A DNA stretch of 64,000 bases, taken from Methylotuvimicrobium sp. KM2 (lineage in GTDB: Bacteria; Pseudomonadota; Gammaproteobacteria; Methylococcales; Methylomonadaceae). Below the pieces are notes generated by a model. That model ran no database searches. It saw only the letters and a program-made list of their open reading frames with translations, and was not told where the DNA came from. Positions 25,007-33,914 of this stretch are shown piece by piece; position 1 is the stretch's first letter; the number at the start of each line of letters is the position of its first letter. The stretch lies in the NCBI RefSeq assembly GCF_038051925.1, contig NZ_CP150634.1, positions 2,294,001 to 2,358,000 on the forward strand. Direction: 5' to 3'. The position numbers and the translations under genes are program-made.

Positions 25007-28000
25007 AAGAGCCAGCCGTTTTTTTACCCCGATTGGATTCGCAAAAACCGAGCGAAGATTTTTTCGCGTTGCGCCGCGAAGGCATCGGCTACATCGAGCA
25101 GGCCGGTAGTCGGCATTGGACCGATTACAACACTCACGATCCGGGCATCACGATTTTGGAAGCCTTGTGTTACGCGTTGACCGATATCGTTTACCGAAGC
25201 GGTTGGGATATCAAGGACCTGTTGACCCGAGAATCCTCCACCGCTGCCGACCCGTTCCCGGCTCAAGCGTTTTACACCGCACGCGAGATACTAACGAGCG
25301 GTCCCGTCACACCGGACGATTTCAGGCGCGTGCTAATCGATTTGGAGCCGGTGCGCAATGCGTGGATATTTTGTAAACAATGCGCCTGCGAAACCGATTA
25401 TTACGCACTATGCGACGATGAGCGTTTGATTTTGTCCTACCGCAAGCCCGAGCAAGGCGAGTTAGACCCGAAAAAAGTGGCGGTATCGGGTTTATACGAA
25501 GTCTTGCTGGAACTGGAATCCGATCCGGAGCTGGGCGACTTGAATGCCCGCAAAATTCAGAAAACGCGTCATTTTTACGATGCCGAAGGCAGAGTACAGA
25601 CCCGAGTCATTGAGCTGCGTTTCCCCGATTTATCTTTGTCCGCTGAGGAGGAATGGCAAGCTTTTTTAGATCATCCGAACGACTACTCGGTCAGCGTGAG
25701 TATCGGTGCGACCGATGACTATGACGTATTGACCGACCCGTTGTTGGATCAGGCCGGCAAGGATCGCTATTTAAAGAGACATTGGCGGGAATTGTTCTAT
25801 GTCGATTTTCAAGTCGATTTTCAACAGGAATCGGTGGGATTGACGCTGAATATCGACCATGCCACGCTACGGGTGTTCGGCAATGCCGATGCAAAGGAAG
25901 AAACAACGCTGGCCGAACTTGTAGAGTTGCTGGAAGACGCTTCGGATTCGGGAATCGTCGGACTCTACCGGCGCAAAGCGCACAAGATCGCCCAGGCCGT
26001 CGAACAGGCCAAGCGGTTATTGCATAAGAGGCGCAATCTCGATGAGGATTATTGCCGTATCGAAGGCATAGCGTTGGCCGAAATTGCGGTGTGCGCCGAT
26101 GTCGAAGTGGCCTCCGATGCCGATATCGACCGCGTGCAAGCGCGCATCTGGCAGGAAATCGAGCATTACCTAAACCCGCCGATCGCGTTTTACAGTTTGC
26201 AAGAATTGCGCGACGAAGGCTTAGCGATCGAGGCCATTTTTAACGGGCCGGCGCTCGACAACGGTTTCATCAAGTCCGAAGACCTGCAACGGGCGATGTT
26301 GAAGTCGGAAATCAGAACCTCCGATATCGTCAACCGTTTGATGGCGATCGACGGCGTTCTGGCGGTCAACAACCTGCTGCTGACCCTATACGACCCGCAA
26401 GGCCGAATCGTTAAAGGCAAGGCCGACCCGATTTGGCAAAACGACGGCACGCCTTTGTTCGATCCGGATCGAATCAGCGCGGCCTGGCTGCTGATACTTG
26501 ACGATCGCAGACAGCCGCGATTTTACCGCGAAGCATCGAGGTTTTTATTTTTTAAAAACGGCCTGCCATTTCAAGCGAGGCACGACGAAGCCGTCGCGAC
26601 CTTGCATCAATTACGCGGCGAAGCCGAGCGTCCGAAGATCAAAAATACGCCGAAAGACCTGCCGTTGCCGAAGGGAATATACCGAAATCCCGGCCATTAT
26701 TTTCCGATACAAAACGAATTTCCGCAGAGCTATGGCATCGGCCCCGAAGGTTTGCCCAGCCATGCGTCCAAATTGCGCAGAGCCCAAGCCAAACAATTGA
26801 AAGCCTATTTGCTAGTGTTCGAGCAATTCTTGGCCAATCAACTAGCGCAGCTGGCGCATGGCGGCGATTGTTTTTCGTTGGACCCCGCTATACGCCAAAC
26901 CTATTTTATCAAGGAGTTAACGCAAGACATCATCGACGGTTACGACGATCTGATCGCCGGTTTGGATAAGGAAAAACTCGAAAAGCTGATCGAGTCCGAA
27001 CCGGAATTCTTACAGCGGCGTAACCGGTTTCTCGATCATTTATTGGCCCGCTTCGGCGAACAGTTATCCGACTATACCTTATTGTTAACCGACCTTGCCG
27101 GCCGCCAAAAAGCTCAAGCCTCCTTGATCGAAATCAAACTCGCCCTGCTCAAAGCACTGCCGGAAATTAGCCGATACCGTTACCGGTCGTTCGATTACAC
27201 CGGCGAAGCCTGCGCGCCCGAGCAATATCCGGTGCTGAAAAAACGCATCAATTTGTTGCTGGGCATCGCCGATTTGAGATTAGTTTTTACGCCATTGGAA
27301 ACCATTGCCGGCAAGACTGAAATCGCGCTGGAATTGATAGATTGGAACAATCGACCTTGGTTGACCGGCACGCTAGAGCTTGACGCATACGCAGCATCCA
27401 ATACCAACGCTTACCGGGCGGTCGTTAAGCAAATGTGCGATTCCGGAATCTATCGGATAGATGAGCAGACGTATCGATTAACGCTTGAGGATGATGAGAA
27501 CGTTTTGCGTGCCGCTTATCCGGATGATTTAGCAACAGAGGCCGAAGCGCAAAAGATCAAGGCTGTTTTACTGAATTGGAGCGCACACCAACGAACGATC
27601 CTAGTCGAACATCTGCTGCTCAGACCCAAGTTTCCCGGCGACGCGCTTTATCCGGCTTGCTCCGAAGGCGAATGTAAAACCTGCGGCGATGAAGACCCTT
27701 ATTCGTTTCGTTTGACCTGGGTCATGCCGGGCTGGACCTCGCCGTATAACGTCAACTTGGACTTGCGAGCGTTTGCCGAACGAACGATACGCCAAGAAAC
27801 GCCGGCGCACTTATTGAGCAAAATCTGTTGGGTCGGCAATAAAGGGATCATCGACAATCCCTGCGAACCGCTCATAAACGAGTTGGCGGCGCTATTGCTC
27901 GAACAAAACCAGTCCTCGGAAGAGGAGGCCTGCGACTGTGCAAAAACGATTTACAGCGAATTCAGCCGAGTTTTCAAGGACTGGTATCACGGCAAAACCT

Positions 28001-28686
28001 TGGCTTATTTCGATCTGGACGTTTTACGGGCGCAGTTGGTAAGCGAATTCGAGTCGAATCTGAACCCCAGCGGGATCGGATGTACCTTGGAGATCGGCGC
28101 CGTTCCATGGAGCGCTATCGTGTCGAAATTAACCGAGCATTTTGCGGAAATCGCCCGTTACGGCCGGCAGTTCGAACGGTTCGAAACGGCTTGGTGCTTG
28201 TGGCTTGAAGCGAACGCCTCGATCGACTGGACCGAACAGCGCTTGCAGGAAAGAGTCGAAGCTTTGTTGGCTGAGTCCTTGCTCGATGGAGACCAAACGT
28301 CGTTATGTCGATGCGCCGCCGGCATTCTTGCCGATTACGGCACGGCGTTTTCCGATTGGCTGAACGACTATGTCGAAAACGGCTTGGAACCGCCGGAAGA
28401 TTTGTTGTCGTTCGAACCGGCACCGATCGTGTTATGTTCCGATGCTCACTTTAAAGCCGGTACCGAAACCGAAATGAAAGTCTTGCTCGATAAGCATTAC
28501 CAACGCTATATCGAAGTGTCGTACCGACTGAGAATCGTGGTCAATTTGCTGGCCGATCTGAAATCTATCTATCCCGAAGCGACTCTGCACGACTGCGACG
28601 ACGGCAGCGACCATAATCCGGTACTGCTCGATAGGACGGCCCTCGGTTCGCTCAATGCCGTGCCACGGCCCTTTGAAAACCCATGA
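25003..28686 (+). CDS. Large baseplate protein (Pvc12-like)
   Basis: 1227 residues from the ATG that overlaps the previous stop; three upstream codons in frame are ignored. The N-terminal domain carries the WTDYNTHDPGITILEALCYALTDIVYRS signature of Pvc12-like wedge proteins. Mid-protein phrases such as NPGHYFPIQNEFPQSYGIGPEGLP and RAQAKQLKAYLLVFEQFLANQLAQLA are characteristic of this family in many eCIS loci. It partners Pvc11 in the wedge. A Cys-rich patch (CSEGECKTCGDE, about residue 885) could bind metal. Confidence 0.9.
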   Translation: MKEPAVFLPRLDSQKPSEDFFALRREGIGYIEQAGSRHWTDYNTHDPGITILEALCYALTDIVYRSGWDIKDLLTRESSTAADPFPAQAFYTAREILTSGPVTPDDFRRVLIDLEPVRNAWIFCKQCACETDYYALCDDERLILSYRKPEQGELDPKKVAVSGLYEVLLELESDPELGDLNARKIQKTRHFYDAEGRVQTRVIELRFPDLSLSAEEEWQAFLDHPNDYSVSVSIGATDDYDVLTDPLLDQAGKDRYLKRHWRELFYVDFQVDFQQESVGLTLNIDHATLRVFGNADAKEETTLAELVELLEDASDSGIVGLYRRKAHKIAQAVEQAKRLLHKRRNLDEDYCRIEGIALAEIAVCADVEVASDADIDRVQARIWQEIEHYLNPPIAFYSLQELRDEGLAIEAIFNGPALDNGFIKSEDLQRAMLKSEIRTSDIVNRLMAIDGVLAVNNLLLTLYDPQGRIVKGKADPIWQNDGTPLFDPDRISAAWLLILDDRRQPRFYREASRFLFFKNGLPFQARHDEAVATLHQLRGEAERPKIKNTPKDLPLPKGIYRNPGHYFPIQNEFPQSYGIGPEGLPSHASKLRRAQAKQLKAYLLVFEQFLANQLAQLAHGGDCFSLDPAIRQTYFIKELTQDIIDGYDDLIAGLDKEKLEKLIESEPEFLQRRNRFLDHLLARFGEQLSDYTLLLTDLAGRQKAQASLIEIKLALLKALPEISRYRYRSFDYTGEACAPEQYPVLKKRINLLLGIADLRLVFTPLETIAGKTEIALELIDWNNRPWLTGTLELDAYAASNTNAYRAVVKQMCDSGIYRIDEQTYRLTLEDDENVLRAAYPDDLATEAEAQKIKAVLLNWSAHQRTILVEHLLLRPKFPGDALYPACSEGECKTCGDEDPYSFRLTWVMPGWTSPYNVNLDLRAFAERTIRQETPAHLLSKICWVGNKGIIDNPCEPLINELAALLLEQNQSSEEEACDCAKTIYSEFSRVFKDWYHGKTLAYFDLDVLRAQLVSEFESNLNPSGIGCTLEIGAVPWSAIVSKLTEHFAEIARYGRQFERFETAWCLWLEANASIDWTEQRLQERVEALLAESLLDGDQTSLCRCAAGILADYGTAFSDWLNDYVENGLEPPEDLLSFEPAPIVLCSDAHFKAGTETEMKVLLDKHYQRYIEVSYRLRIVVNLLADLKSIYPEATLHDCDDGSDHNPVLLDRTALGSLNAVPRPFENP

Positions 28687-28701
28687 ATACGGTCAAACGT
28701 C

Positions 28702-31700
28702 ATGAAAGCTGAACACGATCAATTTCCAATTTTCGAAGCCAATCAGGTACTGAGCAACCGGCATCTGAATCAGGTGTTTAATTACTTGGACGAGCAAAAC
28801 CGGCTGACGCGCTCGAACCTGATCGGTATCGGTATCGTGTGCGGGTTCGAACTCGAATTCACGACGGCTCCGGAAACGGCTATTCGGCTATCGAAGGGCG
28901 TGGGTATCAGTTCTGAAGGCTATTTGATAAACCAAGCCGACGATATCGAGCTGAGCGCCTATCGCTCCTACACGCTGCCGAACGATATCAAATATGCACC
29001 CTTTGAAGGCTATCCGCTTTGGGAGCTATTCCCGAACGGCGAGCCGAATACCCAAGCCTTGAACCAACCGTCCGGTTTTTTGAACGATAAGGCGCTGCTG
29101 CTGTTTTTGGAGTTGAAAAAAGCGCCGCTACGCAATTGCAGCCCGAATAATTGCGACGACAAAGGATCGTCGGTGACGGTCACGCTTAGGCGCTTGTTGA
29201 TCAGACGCACCGATCTGGCCGAGATCATTGCCGCGCTCAACGGCCTCGATGCGGGTCTGAGTTCCGCCGATTTGGAAAATCAATTGGCCGAACGTTTCAA
29301 TCTGCCGGATTTGAGTTTGCCGAATATCAGCGTGCCGAGTACCTCCTTGGCGACTTCGCAGCAGGTCTTGGCTGCATTTCATGCTGTATTTTCGTCTTCC
29401 GGCTTGGCCGCTAAACTCGGCGAGGCCTTATCGGTTGCGTATCGAGCCTTTAAACCGCTCGTCGAGAACGATTATCCGAACGACCCGTTCGAAGACTTCG
29501 ACTCGATATTCGGCTTTTTGAATAGCCAACCCGATTCGGCCGAACAAGTGTTGTTTCTACCGTATTATTACGATTGCTTCGACGACTTACTGGCCGCTTA
29601 CGACGAATTCCGCTGGCAAGCGGCCGAGTTGATTTGTTTATGCGGCCCGCCGGCAGAGTTGTTTCCACGGCATTTAATGCTGGGTTTACTGTTTCCCGAA
29701 GTCGTTGCCGAGCCCGGCCATTATCGGCATCGTTTCTTGCCATCTCCTGCGGTCGGCGCTTGTTCGGAGCAATCCCGAACGCTACAACAGTTGTTCGCGC
29801 GTTTGGTAGAGATGGTCGAGCGCTTTTCGCATAATCCGCCATTAATCGGCGATGCAGCGCAGCAGATCAAGATAACGCCAAGCTGTTTGGGCGCAGTCGC
29901 ATTATCGAAGAAGGCGATCCCTTACTATTATTTGCAAACCGGCAATCCGCCGCTGTATCGCTTATGGAATCCGGTTTTGACCCGGCGTGGCCGGGCCGCG
30001 CAAAATCTCGGCTACCGCGCCTTTGAATATGCGTCGCAAGCGTTCGTGCTCGATCCGCTGCGTTTCGATCTTGAGCACTACAATTTTTTGCGCATCGAAG
30101 GACACTTAGGCAAACCCTATCAGGAGGTACTGGAAAATCTACTGCGGCAAAAAGAGCGTTACCGTTTGCCGATACAAATCATCGCATTGCGTACCGGAGC
30201 GTTCGACGAATCCGGAAGCGTCGATCTCAACGAGCATGCTTGTTATTTCGAGGATTTACTGACGCTCTACCGAGCCTACAAGCGGGAAATTTCATGCGCG
30301 TCTTCTAAAGCGCTATCGGCCTTGTTGAACAAAGACATCGGTAGGAAAACACTCGCCGCCGAAAGCCGCATAGCGATGCTCGATCGGCAGCCCGGTACCT
30401 TGGGCGCCTTATTCGCCGAAAAATATCAGGGACGGGATGTGTGCGATTTAGTCGATATCGGCGAACCACCTTTGATGAATGCCGCGATTCGGTCGGTGGG
30501 TTATCTCTACAAATTCGAACAACTCTTGGTTGACGATCTCGCCGAAATCGACTGGTCGTCATTGCAGAAAAACACGACAGGATTTAAACAATGGACGGCC
30601 GAAATCGAAAAACAGCGGGAAGGTGATGAAAGCACGGGTGAACTCGATTGGAATACTCTTGCTCTTGTCTTGAAGTCGATGCTCGATCAATGCAAGCTCG
30701 AAGCCTTGGAGCTAATACAAGAAGAGTTATTGCGGCGTATTCATGAAGTCAAGAAAAAACGCTTTTTGAGCCATTTTTTACAACAACATCCTGGGATTCG
30801 CCATAAAGCCGGCGTACCCATCGGCGGCACATTCGTATTGGTCTATCACGAGGCGGCCAAAACCGACGCGAAACCTGCGGTATCGGCAGTGAATAATATG
30901 GCCGCCGTTACCTCAAACATTGAACGCACGCCGTCGTCCGTAGCGAATAGGAGAGCTTTAGATGCGGTCGAAAGGCTGAAAAACAATCCCGCATTGGCTG
31001 CCGATAACGATTTGCAATGGCTACTTGAAACCGTGACCGGAAGACCGTTTCGCCCTGAAATAGCCGTGCCGTCGCATTGGAGTAAGCTGTTGGATGCGGT
31101 TGTCGGACAATTGCCGGACGGTTCGGTCATTGCCGATTTTTATCTGCCTTATTTGTGCTGTTCGGACTGCGCGCCGATTCAATTCGTCTTGCCGAAATCC
31201 CCGCCGACCTTCGATATCGAAATGGGCTGCACGAATCCTAACCATCAAGCGGAAGTTTCCGTGATACCGCTCAGCGGCAAAGCGCCCTATCGATTGCAGC
31301 TGAACGATCAAGCCTATGTGCCTTTGACCGATGAGCCGCAGATATTGAACGCTGGCGTTCATCGCATTCGGATCATCGATGCCGACGATAGCGAATCGAC
31401 GGTGCGCGATATCGTGATCGCCGAGCCTTTGCGTTTGCTCGAACCGGAATATCGATGCACCGATGCGGATGCCTATATCGCGACTGTGCAGATTACCGGC
31501 GGCTCGCCTCCGTATTCGGTAAACGGCGAATTGTTAAGCGCCAATGTGTTCGTTTCGCCGCCGACTGCGAGCGGTCAAGTGCTGCCGGTCGAGGTCGTGG
31601 ACCATAATCAATGCAGCGTCAGAACCGAATTGGTCTTCGTTTGCGAAGCGGAATGCGATTTACCGTGCGGAGGTTTGTCGAGACGTTGCGCTTATCGTTT

Positions 31701-32493
31701 ATGGCTGAAAGCGCCCGGCCCGGAAACGTCTTATGAGGTGGTTCGACTAAGCGGCAACCTGATTCGTTTCCGCTTCAATGATCAAGATTTCGAGATAGTC
31801 GCGGAAAAAGTCTTTGCGGATGTAACGGCGGCTAATTTGAATCAATCCTTCGAGAATACGATAGGCGGAGCCATTAAAATTCTGAACGCATTGATAGAAG
31901 AAGTGTTGGTCCAAGCATTCGGCGAGGCGGGTAGGGGACGCCTAATCGTCTCATACGAGCCGGACGAGAAGGATCCGTTCTCGGTCTTGCGAATCGAGCA
32001 TTTTATTTGCGAACGCTTCAGTTTGGAATGGAGCATGAGCTATGCGCAACCGGCGCCCGTCTTCGATGTCGGCGTGCGCTATAGCAATGAGCCGTTACCT
32101 AACGGCAATCCGTTCAACGGAGTGATCATACGAGATCGCAGGCGCAATACGGAAACCCGGATTCCGGCCTTCGACTGCAGCGAACGTAATCGCTGCGCCG
32201 ACGGAGAATTCAGAAGGCTTTGCGACGGACCTGATATCCGGCCAACGATAACATTCGAGACGATCGGTACGAATCGCATGAGTTTCTCGGGAGGTGTAGA
32301 AGGCGGTGCATCGTCTCCAATCGTTGCCTGGATATGGGATTTTCCATCTGCTCGAACGTCCGAACCGATGTATGCCGGCGAAAAAGTCGAAGTTGAGTTC
32401 GAGAAGCTTGGGCCTAGCGCAAGACTAACCGTAATTACGGCGAACGGCTGCCATTACGTTGCCGAACAAGCCCTATCCGAAATACGTAGATGA
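28702..32493 (+). CDS. Large eCIS structural protein, possible tail fibre
   Basis: 1263 residues. The N-terminal 120 residues (FEANQVLSNRHLNQVFNYLDEQNRLTRSNLIGIGIVCGFEL) look like a particle-attachment domain. The middle is helical and rich in Leu. From about residue 830 onward there are beta-rich segments with cysteine pairs, resembling immunoglobulin-like or PKD-like modules (for example SPIVAWIWDF near the C-terminus). This arrangement, attachment region first and beta-sandwich modules last, suits a receptor-binding fibre. The locus otherwise lacks a clear Pvc13. No direct family match is recognised, so this is inference. It is tightly packed between Pvc12-like and tape-measure genes. Confidence 0.75.
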   Translation: MKAEHDQFPIFEANQVLSNRHLNQVFNYLDEQNRLTRSNLIGIGIVCGFELEFTTAPETAIRLSKGVGISSEGYLINQADDIELSAYRSYTLPNDIKYAPFEGYPLWELFPNGEPNTQALNQPSGFLNDKALLLFLELKKAPLRNCSPNNCDDKGSSVTVTLRRLLIRRTDLAEIIAALNGLDAGLSSADLENQLAERFNLPDLSLPNISVPSTSLATSQQVLAAFHAVFSSSGLAAKLGEALSVAYRAFKPLVENDYPNDPFEDFDSIFGFLNSQPDSAEQVLFLPYYYDCFDDLLAAYDEFRWQAAELICLCGPPAELFPRHLMLGLLFPEVVAEPGHYRHRFLPSPAVGACSEQSRTLQQLFARLVEMVERFSHNPPLIGDAAQQIKITPSCLGAVALSKKAIPYYYLQTGNPPLYRLWNPVLTRRGRAAQNLGYRAFEYASQAFVLDPLRFDLEHYNFLRIEGHLGKPYQEVLENLLRQKERYRLPIQIIALRTGAFDESGSVDLNEHACYFEDLLTLYRAYKREISCASSKALSALLNKDIGRKTLAAESRIAMLDRQPGTLGALFAEKYQGRDVCDLVDIGEPPLMNAAIRSVGYLYKFEQLLVDDLAEIDWSSLQKNTTGFKQWTAEIEKQREGDESTGELDWNTLALVLKSMLDQCKLEALELIQEELLRRIHEVKKKRFLSHFLQQHPGIRHKAGVPIGGTFVLVYHEAAKTDAKPAVSAVNNMAAVTSNIERTPSSVANRRALDAVERLKNNPALAADNDLQWLLETVTGRPFRPEIAVPSHWSKLLDAVVGQLPDGSVIADFYLPYLCCSDCAPIQFVLPKSPPTFDIEMGCTNPNHQAEVSVIPLSGKAPYRLQLNDQAYVPLTDEPQILNAGVHRIRIIDADDSESTVRDIVIAEPLRLLEPEYRCTDADAYIATVQITGGSPPYSVNGELLSANVFVSPPTASGQVLPVEVVDHNQCSVRTELVFVCEAECDLPCGGLSRRCAYRLWLKAPGPETSYEVVRLSGNLIRFRFNDQDFEIVAEKVFADVTAANLNQSFENTIGGAIKILNALIEEVLVQAFGEAGRGRLIVSYEPDEKDPFSVLRIEHFICERFSLEWSMSYAQPAPVFDVGVRYSNEPLPNGNPFNGVIIRDRRRNTETRIPAFDCSERNRCADGEFRRLCDGPDIRPTITFETIGTNRMSFSGGVEGGASSPIVAWIWDFPSARTSEPMYAGEKVEVEFEKLGPSARLTVITANGCHYVAEQALSEIRR

Positions 32494-33914
32494 ACGCCGT
32501 GATTCGATGCTATGCGCTCGATGCCGAAACGACCGGCTCCGAGTCGGACGGCGTCGAATTACAACGCCTATTGACTCGCTTGACTCACGACAAAATTGTT
32601 CAAATTCTCGACAGTGTTTTGGAGCGTTGTTCATCGCCGAACGATTATCTGTATCTCGACCGCTTGTCGATCGATGTCGGAAGCCTCGAATTGGCGCAAC
32701 TGGAAAGCGAGCTACCGAAAAGAATCGCTGCCAATCTGGAAAGCGCCTTAGCCGATATTAGCGCTTCGTATACTGACGATTCGCGGGCGCTCATCGTCGG
32801 CGGAAATTATCGGCAATCGAGACAACAAGCCGTAAACGAAGCACTGTTGTTTTTTTTGAGGATAGGGCGTTTGCCTTGGTCGTTCCGTTTGCCGACCGGT
32901 CAAAATTTGGAGCAGGTTTTGACCGAAAACTGGCGTGATAACGAGTCCGCCTTAGATGACCGGCTTTTCAGCACTGCGCTGATCGGAGTTTTACGAGAAG
33001 ATGTCGCTAGAGTCCGTTTGCTCCGGCAGTTTTCGACGGATTTCACTGCCCGCTTGTTAGTTCGCTATTTTCCGGAAACCACAGTCGTTTTCGAGAAAAT
33101 ACGGCAAGGCTTAACGGATTCCGTGCCGCCCGCAATTGCCGAAGACGACCGCTTAAAAACGGTTGTGCAGAGCCTAGTGGTCATATTGTCATCGGGCCAA
33201 GGTGTTAGTCAAACGATGCTGAACGAATTGGACGCAATTGTTAAAGACCGATCCGACTCAACCTCCGCTTTGGATCGGCGTTTCGAAGTAAAGCGGCAAC
33301 ATCAAGACTCTCGGCGAAGCGATTCGGCGTCACGGTTTCCAACTCAAGCAACACATCGGCAGGAAGACGAGCCGCTAGCGCATTCATCGTATCCTATCGA
33401 CGATCCGGATATCGCCGAAGGCGTTTATGTCGATAATGCCGGCTTGGTGCTGTTGCATCCATTTTTGCCGCAATTATTTACCGTATCGGCTTGTTTGCAA
33501 GACTATAAAATCGTTAAAACCGGCAGGGCCTTAGCGCTTTTGCATTATCTGGCAACCGGAGAACCGACCGCACACGAATACGACTTGGTATTACCCAAGG
33601 TACTGTGCAATATCGACTTGCCGATGCCGGTCGACACGCTAACGGAGCTGAATCTCGAAGAGCAAAGCGAAGCCGATGAATTATTGACTGCCGTGGTGAA
33701 ACATTGGGGCGTATTACGAAATACCTCGATCGACAGTTTACGAGGAACGTTTATCCTGAGGCCCGGAAAACTGCTCCGGCGCGGCGATGGCGACTGGCAA
33801 CTGCATGTCGAATATCGAAGCTGCGATATTTTACTGGATAGTCTGCCTTGGAACATTGCAACGATTAAACTGCCGTGGATGCAAAACCTGCTTTGGGTGG
33901 AGTGGAACCTATGA
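32490..33914 (+). CDS. Contractile injection system tape-measure protein (Pvc14-like)
   Basis: 474 residues. The C-terminal domain shows the CIS tape-measure signature: EGVYVDNAGLVLLHPFLPQLF, GRALALLHYLATGEP, HEYDLVLPKVLCNIDLP and a final WNIATIKLPWMQNLLWVEW. The N-terminal part has a helical region with SPNDYLYLDRLSIDVGSLEL. The protein is thought to set tube length during assembly. At 474 residues it is shorter than many Pvc14 proteins, so a compact particle is possible. The start overlaps the preceding stop by four bases, and the stop overlaps the effector start (ATGA). Confidence 0.88.
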   Translation: MNAVIRCYALDAETTGSESDGVELQRLLTRLTHDKIVQILDSVLERCSSPNDYLYLDRLSIDVGSLELAQLESELPKRIAANLESALADISASYTDDSRALIVGGNYRQSRQQAVNEALLFFLRIGRLPWSFRLPTGQNLEQVLTENWRDNESALDDRLFSTALIGVLREDVARVRLLRQFSTDFTARLLVRYFPETTVVFEKIRQGLTDSVPPAIAEDDRLKTVVQSLVVILSSGQGVSQTMLNELDAIVKDRSDSTSALDRRFEVKRQHQDSRRSDSASRFPTQATHRQEDEPLAHSSYPIDDPDIAEGVYVDNAGLVLLHPFLPQLFTVSACLQDYKIVKTGRALALLHYLATGEPTAHEYDLVLPKVLCNIDLPMPVDTLTELNLEEQSEADELLTAVVKHWGVLRNTSIDSLRGTFILRPGKLLRRGDGDWQLHVEYRSCDILLDSLPWNIATIKLPWMQNLLWVEWNL

